From Enterocloster clostridioformis (GTDB lineage Bacteria; Bacillota; Clostridia; Lachnospirales; Lachnospiraceae), in the NCBI RefSeq assembly GCF_020297485.1, contig NZ_JAIWZC010000001.1:4402001-4466000 (forward strand): a DNA stretch of 64,000 bases, in the 5' to 3' direction. The translations under genes and the position numbers were made by a program. Below are positions 50,972-60,783 of this stretch, piece after piece. Positions within the stretch are counted from its first letter, which is position 1. Each line of letters starts with the position of its first letter. The notes under the pieces are model-generated. The model saw only the letters and a list, made by a program, of their open reading frames with translations, was not told the DNA's origin and made no database searches.

Positions 50972-51604
50972 ATGGAAAGCCGACAATTATACCGGGTCAA
51001 GGAGGAGGACCTGCCCAGATTGGAGAAACTGCTGACCGGGTGTTTTGAACACGACCCATTATACTGCAAACTGATCCCGGATGAGGAGATAAGGAAAAGG
51101 CTCTTGCCGGAGCTGTTTGCCTGTGACCTGACAGAATTCTATGAGACCTGCGAGATATACTCAGACAGCCCGGAGATGAATTCCCTGCTGGTTGTTTCCG
51201 ACGAAACCGAGCCATATAACCCGCTGACCTATTATCTGGCAGAGGCATGGGCTTCTCTCAGGACCGATGAGTTCCTGATTAAGGAGGATCCCAGTCTTAA
51301 GACCCTGTGGAAGTTCATGCTGGGCAAGGATTACCTCAACTCCAGATGGACGGCCCAGCTTCACCAGACAGAACGGATACACATTATCTACCTGGCTGTC
51401 CGGCCGGAGATGCAGCACCACGGCCTGGCGGCCCTGCTGTTGGGAGAGGTCATCCGTTATGCTGACCAGCACAAGCTCATGATATCGCTGGAAACCCATA
51501 ATCCGGATAATGTGCCCCTGTATGAGCATTTTGGATTTAAGGTTTTTGGCGTGATGGAAAAGCATTTTGCGTTGAGACAGTATTGTCTGGTAAGAGAGGC
51601 ATAA
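50972..51604 (+). CDS. GNAT family N-acetyltransferase
   Basis: The 210-residue protein has the GNAT acetyl-CoA site IIYLAVRPEMQHHGLAALLL (Q/RxxGxxA loop, about 136-155) and SLETHNPDNVPLYEHFGFKVFG near the C-terminus. The first 100 residues hold a large helical insertion or dimer part. It is co-transcribed with the M28 peptidase (7-base gap), suggesting joint handling of peptides or amino acids. Substrate unknown. Confidence 0.84.
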   Translation: MESRQLYRVKEEDLPRLEKLLTGCFEHDPLYCKLIPDEEIRKRLLPELFACDLTEFYETCEIYSDSPEMNSLLVVSDETEPYNPLTYYLAEAWASLRTDEFLIKEDPSLKTLWKFMLGKDYLNSRWTAQLHQTERIHIIYLAVRPEMQHHGLAALLLGEVIRYADQHKLMISLETHNPDNVPLYEHFGFKVFGVMEKHFALRQYCLVREA

Positions 51605-51764
51605 CTTTCAGTCATGATAATAATTCCAAACTTGTATATTTCACTATGGCGAAATTCTGCCGGAAAGGTTGAAATACCTTTTCAAATGATATATGATTGA
51701 AAGAAATCGTATTATTGTGGATAGATATAACTATAAAGAATAGAAGATAGGGGAGATATGCATT

Positions 51765-52850
51765 ATGGATTATAATGTGACTGTGATTCCAGGTGATGGG
51801 ATTGGACCGGAGATTGTGAGAGAGGCCAGGAAGGTGCTGGACCAGGTGGGAAGGGTGTACGGCCATTCGTTTGATTATACCGAGATTCTGATGGGGGGAT
51901 GCTCCATTGACGCCTATGGGGTTCCGCTTACAGAGGAAGCCCTGGAGACAGCCGGAAAGAGCGATGCGGTGCTTCTGGGGGCCGTGGGCGGAGATGTGGG
52001 AAACTCACGGTGGTATGATGTGGCTCCCAATCTCAGGCCGGAAGCGGGACTTTTGGCTATCCGCAAGGGACTGGGGCTCTTTGCTAACATCAGGCCGGCT
52101 TATCTTTATAAGGAATTGGCTGAGGCATGCCCTCTGAAAAAGGAGATCATCGGGGACGGCTTTGATATGGTGATTATGAGGGAGCTTACCGGCGGTCTTT
52201 ATTTTGGGGACAGGTATACAAGGGAAGTGGACGGCGTCATGACAGCCGTGGACACACTTGCATATAATGAAAAGGAAATCAGAAGGATTGCCGTTAAGGC
52301 CTTTGACATTGCCATGAAGCGCAGGAAGAAAGTAACCAGCGTGGATAAGGCCAATGTCCTTGATTCCTCCAGACTGTGGAGGAAGGTGGTGGAGGAAGTT
52401 GCCGGGGATTACCCGGAAGTGGAGCTGTCCCACATGCTGGTGGACAATTGTGCCATGCAGCTGGTCATGAATCCCGGTCAGTTTGACGTGATTCTCACGG
52501 AGAATATGTTTGGGGACATCCTTTCGGATGAAGCCAGCATGATTACCGGCTCTATCGGAATGCTGTCCTCGGCCAGCATGAATGAGAGCAAATTCGGCCT
52601 CTATGAGCCCAGCCACGGCTCTGCTCCCGATATAGCGGGAAAGGATATGGCCAATCCCATTGCCACCATTCTCTCAGCAGCCATGCTGCTGCGCTATTCC
52701 TTTGATTTGGACCGGGAGGCGGACGCCATCGAGAATGCTGTACAGGCTGTTCTGACCGAAGGATACCGCACCGGGGACATTATGTCGGAGGGATGCGTCA
52801 GGGTAGGCACCTGTAAAATGGGTGATTTGATTGCGCAACGGATTGGATGA
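51765..52850 (+). CDS. leuB: 3-isopropylmalate dehydrogenase
   Basis: The 361-residue enzyme oxidises 3-isopropylmalate to 2-ketoisocaproate with NAD+ in leucine synthesis. Signatures are [19 protein letters not shown], the arginine-rich RPEAGLL/RPAYLY substrate region, VDNCAMQLV and [19 protein letters not shown], plus [18 protein letters not shown]. Leu-specific rather than isocitrate type. GGGGAG precedes ATG 51765. leuA, leuC and leuD are not in the window. ilvD follows after 48 bases. Confidence 0.95.
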   Translation: MDYNVTVIPGDGIGPEIVREARKVLDQVGRVYGHSFDYTEILMGGCSIDAYGVPLTEEALETAGKSDAVLLGAVGGDVGNSRWYDVAPNLRPEAGLLAIRKGLGLFANIRPAYLYKELAEACPLKKEIIGDGFDMVIMRELTGGLYFGDRYTREVDGVMTAVDTLAYNEKEIRRIAVKAFDIAMKRRKKVTSVDKANVLDSSRLWRKVVEEVAGDYPEVELSHMLVDNCAMQLVMNPGQFDVILTENMFGDILSDEASMITGSIGMLSSASMNESKFGLYEPSHGSAPDIAGKDMANPIATILSAAMLLRYSFDLDREADAIENAVQAVLTEGYRTGDIMSEGCVRVGTCKMGDLIAQRIG

Positions 52851-52898
52851 TGAAGACCGGACGGATTCCTGTCCGGATTAGATGAAAGGGGATACGAC

Positions 52899-54563
52899 AT
52901 GAAAAGTGATGCAGTTAAGACAGGTATGCAGCAGGCGCCCCACAGGTCCCTGTTTAATGCTCTTGGTATGACAGAGGAAGAGATGAGAAAGCCTCTGGTG
53001 GGTATTGTTAGTTCCTATAATGAGATAGTTCCGGGCCATATGAACCTGGATAAGATTGTGGATGCCGTGAAGCTGGGCGTTGCCATGGCCGGCGGCACCC
53101 CGGTGGTGTTCCCGGCCATTGCTGTCTGCGACGGTATTGCCATGGGACATATCGGCATGAAGTATTCCCTGGTGACCAGGGATTTGATTGCGGATTCCAC
53201 GGAGTGTATGGCGCTGGCCCATCAGTTCGACGCGCTGGTAATGGTTCCCAACTGTGATAAGAATGTTCCCGGACTTCTGATGGCGGCGGCCAGGATTAAT
53301 GTGCCCACGGTGTTTGTCAGCGGCGGCCCCATGCTGGCCGGTCATGTGAAGGGGCATAAAACCAGCCTTTCCAGTATGTTTGAGGCAGTGGGCGCTTACG
53401 CGGCAGGCAATATGTCCGAGGAGGATGTGAAGGAGTTTGAAAATAAGGCGTGTCCTACCTGCGGTTCCTGTTCCGGTATGTATACGGCTAACAGCATGAA
53501 CTGCCTGACCGAGGTCCTGGGCATGGGACTCAGGGGAAACGGCACGATCCCGGCTGTTTACTCCGAGCGCATCAAGCTGGCCAAACATGCCGGCATGAAG
53601 GTGATGGAGATGTACGAGAAGAACATACGCCCAAGGGATATCATGACAAAAGAGGCATTCATGAACGCCCTGACTATGGATATGGCGCTGGGATGCTCCA
53701 CCAACAGCATGCTTCACCTTCCTGCCATTGCCCATGAGGCGGGCGTGGAGCTGAACGTGGATATTGCCAACGAAATCAGCGCAAGGACTCCCAACCTGTG
53801 CCATCTGGCGCCGGCAGGTCCCACCTACATAGAGGATTTGAACGAGGCCGGGGGAATCTATGCGGTAATGAAGGAAATCAGCAAGAAGGGACTTTTGAAT
53901 CTGAACTGCATGACTGTCACGGGCAGGACCGTGGGGGAAAACATAAAGGATTGTGTCAACAAGAACCCGGAGGTTATCCGTCCGGTGGAGAACCCATACA
54001 GCCAGACCGGCGGCATTGCCATATTAAAGGGCAATCTGGCCCCCGACTCCGCAGTGGTGAAACGCTCCGCTGTTGCGCCTGAAATGTTAAAGCATGAGGG
54101 ACCGGCCAGGGTATTTGACTGCGAGGAGGATGCCATTGATGCCATCAAGGGCGGCAGGATTGTGGCCGGAGATGTGGTGGTCATCCGTTACGAAGGACCT
54201 AAGGGAGGCCCGGGCATGAGAGAGATGCTCAATCCTACTTCTGCCATTGCCGGTATGGGACTGGGGTCCACGGTGGCCCTGATTACAGACGGACGTTTCT
54301 CCGGCGCTTCCAGAGGCGCTTCCATCGGCCATGCCTCACCGGAGGCAGCAGTGGGCGGCCCCATTGCCCTGGTGGAGGAAGGGGATATTATCTCCATTGA
54401 TATTGACAACCATAAGCTGAACGTGCTGGTATCTGACGAGGAGATGGCGGCCAGGAAGGCCAGGTGGCAGCCGCGTACACCGCAGGTCACCACGGGTTAT
54501 CTGGCCAGATACGCGTCCCTGGTTACCTCCGCCGAGAGGGGAGCTGTGCTGCAGGTAAAGTAG
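52899..54563 (+). CDS. ilvD: Dihydroxy-acid dehydratase
   Basis: The 554-residue Fe-S enzyme makes the 2-keto acids of valine, isoleucine and (indirectly) leucine. Cluster cysteines are seen in [11 protein letters not shown] and [21 protein letters not shown], and the catalytic serine region in [20 protein letters not shown]. Length is normal. It sits between leuB and ilvB on one strand, forming a branched-chain amino-acid operon. Oxygen-labile cluster fits an anaerobe. Confidence 0.96.
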   Translation: MKSDAVKTGMQQAPHRSLFNALGMTEEEMRKPLVGIVSSYNEIVPGHMNLDKIVDAVKLGVAMAGGTPVVFPAIAVCDGIAMGHIGMKYSLVTRDLIADSTECMALAHQFDALVMVPNCDKNVPGLLMAAARINVPTVFVSGGPMLAGHVKGHKTSLSSMFEAVGAYAAGNMSEEDVKEFENKACPTCGSCSGMYTANSMNCLTEVLGMGLRGNGTIPAVYSERIKLAKHAGMKVMEMYEKNIRPRDIMTKEAFMNALTMDMALGCSTNSMLHLPAIAHEAGVELNVDIANEISARTPNLCHLAPAGPTYIEDLNEAGGIYAVMKEISKKGLLNLNCMTVTGRTVGENIKDCVNKNPEVIRPVENPYSQTGGIAILKGNLAPDSAVVKRSAVAPEMLKHEGPARVFDCEEDAIDAIKGGRIVAGDVVVIRYEGPKGGPGMREMLNPTSAIAGMGLGSTVALITDGRFSGASRGASIGHASPEAAVGGPIALVEEGDIISIDIDNHKLNVLVSDEEMAARKARWQPRTPQVTTGYLARYASLVTSAERGAVLQVK

Positions 54564-54653
54564 GTTCCGGGGCCTGCGGGCATTGCCGGGCCGTCTGGCG
54601 GCAGCGGTAAGGGCCGCGCATCATGAAATAACATGGAGAAAAGGAGTGCAGAT

Positions 54654-56336
54654 ATGAGCAAATTGACGGGGGCAGAGATTGTAGTTGCGTGTTTGAAGGA
54701 ACAGGGTGTGGACACCGTATTTGGTTATCCGGGCGGCGCTATCCTGAATATATATGATGCATTGTACCAGCACCGGGATGAAATCACCCATATCCTGACA
54801 TCTCACGAGCAGGGGGCTTCCCATGCAGCCGACGGCTACGCAAGGGCCACCGGCAAGGTGGGCGTGTGTCTGGCCACATCCGGCCCGGGTGCTACCAATC
54901 TGGTGACAGGCATCGCTACCGCTTATATGGATTCCGTGCCGGTGGTGGCCATCACCTGCAACGTGACCAACAGCCTGCTGGGCAAGGACAGTTTCCAGGA
55001 AATCGACATTACGGGCGTGACCATGCCCATTACAAAGTATAATTTCATTGTAAAGGATGTAAGCCGTCTGGCAACGGTCATCCGCAGGGCGTTTACCATA
55101 GCGCAGACAGGACGTCCCGGCCCTGTGCTGGTGGATATCACCAAGGATGTGACGGCCGCGCTCTGTGAATATGAGAAGCAGGTTCCGGAGGAAGTCGTGC
55201 GCCAGAGCGATACCATTACAGAGCAGGATATGGACCGGGCCGTGGAGATGATCCGCAAGGCGGCAAAACCGTTTATCTTTGTGGGCGGCGGCGCTGTGCT
55301 GTCCAACGCGTCCGACGAGCTGAGGGCATTTGCCCATAAGATTCAGGCGCCGGTGGCGGACAGCCTGATGGGAAAGGGCGCTTTTGACGGGGCTGACGAG
55401 CTGTACACAGGCATGGTGGGCATGCACGGTACCAAGACCTCCAACTTCGGCATAACCGAGGCCGACCTGCTGATTGTGGTGGGGGCCAGGTTCAGCGACC
55501 GTGTGACCGGCAACGCGTCTAAATTTGCAAAGAACGCAAAGATTCTCCAGCTGGATATTGATCCGGCGGAGATTAACAAGAATATCAAGGTGGACGCCAG
55601 CATCATCGGCGACGTGAAGGTCATCCTTCGCAAGCTCAATGCCAGGCTGGACCCGGTGAATCACGACGAGTGGATTGCCCATATTGAGCGTATGAAGGAT
55701 ATGTACCCGCTGCGCTATGATAAGAACGTGCTCACAGGTCCATTTATCGTACAGACCATCAACGAGGTGACGGGCGGGGACGCTGTCATTGTCACTGAGG
55801 TGGGGCAGCACCAGATGTGGGCGGCTCAGTACTACCAGTACCGCCAGCCCCGCACCCTTCTTACTTCGGGAGGACTGGGAACCATGGGATACGGCCTGGG
55901 CGCTGCCATCGGCGCGAAGATGGGATGCAGGGATAAGACGGTTATCAACATTGCAGGCGACGGCTGCTTCCGCATGAACATGAACGAGATCGCCACGGCC
56001 ACCCGGTATAATATCCCTGTGGTGGAGGTCATTGTAAACAATCATGTGCTGGGCATGGTACGCCAGTGGCAGACCCTGTTCTACGGCAAGCGTTATTCCC
56101 AGACCATACTGAATGATTCGGTGGATTTTGTGAAGATAGCAGAGGCCATGGGAGCCAAGGCTTACCGTGTGACGCAGAAGGAGGAGCTGGAGCCGGTGCT
56201 CCGCGAAGCCATCTCCTTAAACATTCCTGTGGTCATTGACTGTCAGATCAGCTGCGATGATAAGGTATTCCCCATGGTATCGCCGGGAGCGCCCATTGCG
56301 GATGCTTTTGACGATACGGACTTGAAAATTAATTAA
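54654..56336 (+). CDS. ilvB: Acetolactate synthase, large (catalytic) subunit
   Basis: The 560-residue thiamine-diphosphate enzyme condenses pyruvate with pyruvate or 2-ketobutyrate. Visible are the catalytic Glu52 in SHEQGASHAADGYARATGKVG in parts, RPGPVLVDITKDV, the ThDP motif NIAGDGCFRMN...VNN and FVGGGA. Start at ATG 54654 behind AAAAGGAGTGCAGAT. The regulatory subunit gene ilvN, usually next, is absent here and must be elsewhere or not needed. Confidence 0.94.
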   Translation: MSKLTGAEIVVACLKEQGVDTVFGYPGGAILNIYDALYQHRDEITHILTSHEQGASHAADGYARATGKVGVCLATSGPGATNLVTGIATAYMDSVPVVAITCNVTNSLLGKDSFQEIDITGVTMPITKYNFIVKDVSRLATVIRRAFTIAQTGRPGPVLVDITKDVTAALCEYEKQVPEEVVRQSDTITEQDMDRAVEMIRKAAKPFIFVGGGAVLSNASDELRAFAHKIQAPVADSLMGKGAFDGADELYTGMVGMHGTKTSNFGITEADLLIVVGARFSDRVTGNASKFAKNAKILQLDIDPAEINKNIKVDASIIGDVKVILRKLNARLDPVNHDEWIAHIERMKDMYPLRYDKNVLTGPFIVQTINEVTGGDAVIVTEVGQHQMWAAQYYQYRQPRTLLTSGGLGTMGYGLGAAIGAKMGCRDKTVINIAGDGCFRMNMNEIATATRYNIPVVEVIVNNHVLGMVRQWQTLFYGKRYSQTILNDSVDFVKIAEAMGAKAYRVTQKEELEPVLREAISLNIPVVIDCQISCDDKVFPMVSPGAPIADAFDDTDLKIN

Positions 56337-56408
56337 AAACAGTGTATAGTAGTCTTTAATATCTTGGCTGCGTTATCGGATTAGCACGATAAAGCAACAG
56401 AATGCATG

Positions 56409-56552
56409 CTAGTATAACTCGATTTTAATAAGTTTACATTATTATCCTGAAAACCAAGGGAAACGTGCGCCCAAAGCACGGACACGTAAGCCAAGAAATC
56501 AGATTACTACCAATGCTTAAATTGTAAGCTTATTTAAATCGAGTTATACTAG
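56409..56552. repeat. 144-bp element bounded by 30-bp inverted repeats
   Basis: Positions 56409-56438 and 56523-56552 are inverted repeats matching at 28 of 30 bases, starting CTAGTATAACTCGATTT. The 84-bp interior has no gene. An outer pair CTTGGCT (56364-56370) and AGCCAAG (in the interior, about 56493) suggests more folding. It resembles a MITE with TA-type ends (CTAG...CTAG), or a structured RNA, between ilvB and serC. Confidence 0.65.
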
Positions 56553-56585
56553 AGCGTATCAGAAAGCAATTTTCAGACACGCTCT
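56551..56585. repeat. Short inverted-repeat element related to the one at 59067-59228
   Basis: The 35-bp piece begins AGAGCGT and ends ACGCTCT. Read on the minus strand (AGAGCGTGTCTGAAAATTGC...) it matches the left end of the 162-bp element at 59067 over about 26 bases with two or so differences. It looks like an internally deleted copy. Confidence 0.6.
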
Positions 56586-56750
56586 GGGCCAGGTGGGACA
56601 GATATACGATGGAGTATACAGTCAGGCGACTTCTCTGTATGCGGTATGGCATTGTATTGTGCCGGGTTCCGCATATGGAGGAGTCCTCTGTATATATATA
56701 TTAAAGAGGATATGTGCAGCAAGTACAACCATTTAAAGGAGGAGAACAAG

Positions 56751-57836
56751 ATGAGCAGAGTTTACAATTTTTCAGCCGGACCGGCCGTTTTGCCGGAGGA
56801 CGTCCTGAAGGAAGCCGCAGCAGAGATGCTGGATTACAGGGGAACAGGAATGTCAGTGATGGAGATGAGTCATCGATCTAAGGCTTATGACACCATCATC
56901 AAGGAAGCTGAATCAGACCTGCGGGATCTTTTACATATTCCGGATAACTATAAGGTGCTGTTCCTTCAGGGGGGCGCGTCCCAGCAGTTTGCCATGGTGC
57001 CCATGAACCTGATGAAGAACAAGGTGGCGGATTACATCCTTACCGGACAGTGGGCTAAGAAGGCCTTTCAGGAAGGCTCCATTTATGGAAAGGCCAATGC
57101 CATTGCATCCAGCGCTGACAAGACCTTCAGCTATATTCCGGACTGCTCCGACCTGCCTGTATCCGAGGACGCGGACTATGTGTACATCTGTGAGAACAAC
57201 ACCATTTACGGCACCAAGTACTGGACCCTTCCCGACACAAAGGGAAAGCTTCTGGTAGCTGACCAGTCCTCATGCTTTCTGTCCGAGCCCGTGGATGTGA
57301 CAAAGTACGGCCTGATTTTTGCAGGCGCCCAGAAGAACGTGGGACCGGCCGGAACCGTCATTGTCATTGTGAGGGAGGACCTGGTGACAGAGGATGTGCT
57401 GCCCGGGACACCTACCATGCTCCGCTATAAGACCCATGCGGACGCAGAGTCACTGTACAATACCCCGCCTACATACGGTATATACATGTGCGGAAAGGTG
57501 TTTAAGTGGCTGAAGGCCAGAGGCGGATTGGCAGCCATGAAGGAATACAATGAAAAGAAGGCTGAGATCCTCTATGATTTCCTGGATGCAAGCCAGTTAT
57601 TTAAGGGTACTGTGGTTAAGAAGGACCGCTCACTGATGAACGTGCCGTTCGTGACAGGTGATGAGGAACTGGACGCCCTGTTTGTGAAGGAGTCAAAGGC
57701 AGCGGGCTTTGAGAATCTGAAGGGACACAGAACCGTGGGCGGCATGCGTGCCAGCATTTACAATGCAATGCCTGCGGAGGGTGTTGAGAAACTGGTGGAA
57801 TTCATGGCTGACTTCGAGAAGAAGCACAGGAAATAA
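56751..57836 (+). CDS. serC: Phosphoserine aminotransferase
   Basis: The 361-residue PLP enzyme converts 3-phosphohydroxypyruvate to phosphoserine. Signatures are VYNFSAGPAVLPEDVL, EMSHRSKAYD, FLQGGASQQF and the Schiff-base lysine Lys195 in FAGAQKNVGPAG, with HRTVGGMRAS late. Length matches E. coli SerC. GGAGG lies before ATG 56751; an upstream in-frame start at 56646 would add an unlikely leader. serA follows after 35 bases. Confidence 0.96.
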   Translation: MSRVYNFSAGPAVLPEDVLKEAAAEMLDYRGTGMSVMEMSHRSKAYDTIIKEAESDLRDLLHIPDNYKVLFLQGGASQQFAMVPMNLMKNKVADYILTGQWAKKAFQEGSIYGKANAIASSADKTFSYIPDCSDLPVSEDADYVYICENNTIYGTKYWTLPDTKGKLLVADQSSCFLSEPVDVTKYGLIFAGAQKNVGPAGTVIVIVREDLVTEDVLPGTPTMLRYKTHADAESLYNTPPTYGIYMCGKVFKWLKARGGLAAMKEYNEKKAEILYDFLDASQLFKGTVVKKDRSLMNVPFVTGDEELDALFVKESKAAGFENLKGHRTVGGMRASIYNAMPAEGVEKLVEFMADFEKKHRK

Positions 57837-57871
57837 AAGTCTTTGGACATATAGAGGAGAGTTGGATTATT

Positions 57872-59035
57872 ATGAAAAAAATTCATTGCTTGAACCCCAT
57901 TGCGAAGTGCGGCACGGAGCTGTTTCCGGCCGGATATGAGATGACAGACAACGTGGCGGACGCTGACGCCGTCCTGGTGCGAAGCGCTTCCATGCACGAT
58001 ATGGAACTTCCGGAAAACCTGCTGGCTGTGGGCCGGGCGGGAGCCGGTGTCAATAACATTCCGCTGGATTCCTGCGCGCAGAAGGGCATCGTTGTATTCA
58101 ATACGCCGGGAGCCAATGCCAACGGCGTAAAGGAGCTGGTGATTGCGGGTATGCTCATGGCTTCCCGGGATATCGTGGGCGGTATTGAGTGGTGCAAGGC
58201 CAATGCGGAGGACGACAACATCACCAAGGACACAGAGAAGAGCAAGAAGGCATTTGCAGGCTGCGAGATTAAGGGCAAGAAGCTGGGTGTTATCGGCCTG
58301 GGAGCCATCGGCGCTGAGGTTGCCAACGCAGCCACCCATCTGGGAATGGAGGTATACGGGTATGACCCATATATTTCCATTAATGCGGCCTGGAGACTGT
58401 CCAGGAACGTAAAGCATATCACCAACGCGGACATCATTTTCCAGAAATGTGATTATATCACCATCCATGTGCCGCTTATGGATTCCACCAGAGGAATGAT
58501 TAACAAGGAAAAACTGGCTATCATGAAGGACGGGGTGGTAATCCTCAACTTCTCCAGGGATACCCTGGTCAATGACGATGATATGGCGGCAGCTCTGGAT
58601 GCCGGAAAGGTGCGCTACTATGTCAGCGATTTTCCCAATCCAAAGGTTGCAAACATGGAGAGGGTTATCCTGCTTCCCCATCTGGGCGCTTCCACAAAGG
58701 AGTCCGAGGACAACTGCGCGGTGATGGCGGTGAAGGAGCTGACAGATTACCTGGAGAATGGCAATATCAAGAACTCCGTCAATTTTCCGTCCTGCGACAT
58801 GGGCATATGCCAGACAGAGAGCCGCGTGGCCGTGCTTCATATGAACATTCCCAACATGATTGGACAGATTACGGCTATATTGGCTGAACAGGGCATGAAT
58901 ATTTCCGACATGACCAATAAGAGCAGGGATAAGTATGCCTATACGCTGCTGGATTTGGAGCACAAGGCAGAGGATTCCACCATCCGGAAGCTCAGGGCCA
59001 TTAAAGGCGTGCTGAGGGTGCGGGTGGTTAAGTAA
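57872..59035 (+). CDS. serA: D-3-phosphoglycerate dehydrogenase (ACT-domain type)
   Basis: The 387-residue enzyme starts serine synthesis. It has the D-2-hydroxyacid-dehydrogenase fold: VRSASMHDMELPENLLAVGRAGAGVNNIPLD, NAD motif GLGAIGAEVANAA, NFSRDTLVNDDDM (active-site Arg) and LLPHLGASTKESEDN (His/Ser). The C-terminal ACT domain (about 315-387; VLHMNIPNMIGQITAILAEQ) is the serine-feedback type. GGAGAG precedes the ATG. It forms an operon with serC. Confidence 0.94.
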   Translation: MKKIHCLNPIAKCGTELFPAGYEMTDNVADADAVLVRSASMHDMELPENLLAVGRAGAGVNNIPLDSCAQKGIVVFNTPGANANGVKELVIAGMLMASRDIVGGIEWCKANAEDDNITKDTEKSKKAFAGCEIKGKKLGVIGLGAIGAEVANAATHLGMEVYGYDPYISINAAWRLSRNVKHITNADIIFQKCDYITIHVPLMDSTRGMINKEKLAIMKDGVVILNFSRDTLVNDDDMAAALDAGKVRYYVSDFPNPKVANMERVILLPHLGASTKESEDNCAVMAVKELTDYLENGNIKNSVNFPSCDMGICQTESRVAVLHMNIPNMIGQITAILAEQGMNISDMTNKSRDKYAYTLLDLEHKAEDSTIRKLRAIKGVLRVRVVK

Positions 59036-59066
59036 CCGCGCTCTACCATGGACGGATTATAACCTT

Positions 59067-59228
59067 AGAGTGTGTTTGAAAATTGCTTTCTGCCAGCTGT
59101 GCGTCACACTTTGTGGGAGATTTGGTCCCGATGAAGGAGGCGTAGTGGGCTACGCTGACTGAATTGGGGCCAAATATGCCGCGAAGTGAGGCGTACAGAT
59201 GGCGGGAATGAATTTTCAAACACACTCT
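59067..59228. repeat. 162-bp MITE-like repeat with perfect 18-bp inverted ends
   Basis: AGAGTGTGTTTGAAAATT (59067-59084) is an exact inverted copy of 59211-59228. The interior is GC-rich with no gene. It lies between serA and the DUF1015 gene and ends 21 bases before the latter's start, so it may affect its expression. A shortened relative lies at 56551-56585, on the other side of serC-serA. Confidence 0.8.
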
Positions 59229-59248
59229 GGATAAACAGGAGAGAAACG

Positions 59249-60496
59249 ATGGCAGTAGTAAAACCATTTATGTGTATCAGGCCCGCGGCGGACAAGGCGG
59301 CCCGGGTAGCGGCCCTGCCCTATGATGTGTATAACAGGAAGGAAGCCTGTGAGGCCGTTAAGGGGAATCACCTTTCCTTCCTGAACATTGACAGGGCTGA
59401 GACTCAGTTTGGGGATGACGTGGACACCTATGACAGCCGTGTCTATGACAAGGCCAGGGAGCTGCTTGATTGTCAGATTGAGGAGGGGGTCTATGTGACG
59501 GACCCTGAGGAAAATTACTATCTCTATGAACTCACCATGGATGGCAGGAGCCAGACTGGTATCGTAGCCTGCTGTTCCATTGACGACTATGTGGACGGCG
59601 TGGTGAAGAAACATGAGAATACCAGGGAGGATAAGGAACTGGACCGCATCCGCCACGTGGATACCACCAACGCCCACACAGGCCCTATTTTCCTGGCCTA
59701 CAGGCAGAATCAGGAGCTTAAGGCTTTGGTGGCCCAGGTGAAGGAGGAGGTGCCTCTGTATGATTTCGTGTCAGAGGACGCAATCCGCCACAGGGTGTGG
59801 ATGATTGGCGCCAGAAATATGGTGCGGGCCGTGGAGGATGCATTTGCGGCCATACCGGCCACCTATATTGCGGACGGACATCACAGGGCTGCCTCCGCTG
59901 TGAAGGTGGGGCTTAAGAGAAGGGAAGAGAACCCGGATTATACGGGGAAGGAACCTTTCAACTATTTCCTGTCCGTACTGTTCCCGGACGAGGAACTTAA
60001 GATACTGCCCTACAACCGGGTAGTGAAGGATTTAAACGGACTGGGACAGGAAGAGTTTCTGGCTGCTGTTTCGGAGCGCTTTGAGGTGCAGGAACGTGGC
60101 GGGGCAGGAACCGGGGCCTTTGGGCCTGAGGAGAAGGGCACATTCGGCATGTTCTTAAAGGACAGATGGTACAGTCTTAAGGTGAAGCCGGAGTTTGTGA
60201 GCAGTGACCCGGTGAAGGGGCTGGACGTGTCTATCCTTCAGGACCAGCTTCTGGGACCGGTGCTTGGAATCGGCGACCCCAGGGTTGATAAGCGCGTTGA
60301 CTTTATCGGCGGGATACGGGGTCTTAAGGAACTGGAGCGCCGGGTTGGTGAGGATATGGAGGTGGCATTTTCCATGTTCCCCACATCCATAGAGGAGTTG
60401 TTGTCTGTGGCGGACGCGGGGCTTCTCATGCCGCCTAAGTCTACCTGGTTTGAGCCGAAGCTTCGGAGTGGGCTGTTTATACATAGGCTGGGGTAG
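59249..60496 (+). CDS. DUF1015 family protein
   Basis: The 415-residue cytosolic protein begins MAVVKPFMCIRPAADKAARVAALPYDVYN, the DUF1015 start (KPF..IRP....A..VAALPYDV), and has VVKKHENTREDKELDRIRHV and YIADGHHRAASAVKVG. Function unknown; members have been loosely named ParB/Spo0J-like and often sit next to serA, as here. It may act in serine or one-carbon metabolism. GGAGAG precedes the ATG. The MITE-like repeat lies directly upstream. Confidence 0.86.
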   Translation: MAVVKPFMCIRPAADKAARVAALPYDVYNRKEACEAVKGNHLSFLNIDRAETQFGDDVDTYDSRVYDKARELLDCQIEEGVYVTDPEENYYLYELTMDGRSQTGIVACCSIDDYVDGVVKKHENTREDKELDRIRHVDTTNAHTGPIFLAYRQNQELKALVAQVKEEVPLYDFVSEDAIRHRVWMIGARNMVRAVEDAFAAIPATYIADGHHRAASAVKVGLKRREENPDYTGKEPFNYFLSVLFPDEELKILPYNRVVKDLNGLGQEEFLAAVSERFEVQERGGAGTGAFGPEEKGTFGMFLKDRWYSLKVKPEFVSSDPVKGLDVSILQDQLLGPVLGIGDPRVDKRVDFIGGIRGLKELERRVGEDMEVAFSMFPTSIEELLSVADAGLLMPPKSTWFEPKLRSGLFIHRLG

Positions 60497-60517
60497 GATG
60501 AGGGGAAGGGGGTACGC

Positions 60518-60541
60518 GGACGCGCGTGGGGAGCCGCGTCC
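60518..60541. terminator. GC-rich hairpin after the DUF1015 gene
   Basis: GGACGCG (60518-60524) pairs perfectly with CGCGTCC (60535-60541). It abuts the large palindrome. Confidence 0.5.
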
Positions 60542-60783
60542 GTGAGAGCCGGGAACGCAGTCCGGGAGGTGACCGTTTCCGCAGTGGGAGAGACTAAGAC
60601 CCAAGGGTCAGGAAAACCCGGGGACCGCAAAAATTACGCCGAACTCCTGATGAGTTCGGCTCCATGTTTGCTTTGCTCCGGGCGTGGAGCGCCCTGCGCA
60701 ACCCCGGCTTTTCCCGCCCCTTGCGCCTAAGTCTCTCCGAACTGCTCCAAAGCCACCTCCCGCCCTGCGTTCCCGGCTCTCAC
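60542..60783. repeat. 240-bp imperfect palindrome
   Basis: The left arm starts GTGAGAGCCGGGAACGCAG (60542) and the right arm ends with its complement at 60783. With small bulges the arms correspond for about 90 bases (GGGAGGTG, GCAGT, GGAGAGACT, AAGGG, GGAAAA and CGGGG blocks in order). Near the centre a further perfect hairpin GCCGAACTC/GAGTTCGGC (60638-60660) and GGGCG/CGCCC are seen. No convincing gene lies inside. It could be a long structured RNA, a bidirectional terminator or a palindromic mobile repeat. Confidence 0.75.

Noticed and set aside
51605..51764. T-box or attenuator leader for leuB
   Set aside because: No T-box sequence, specifier stem or leader peptide with Leu/Val codons is visible in the 160-bp gap.
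60238..60730. Frames within the DUF1015 end and the palindrome
   Set aside because: They are composed of palindrome sequence with no ribosome site; the coding look comes from GC-rich composition.
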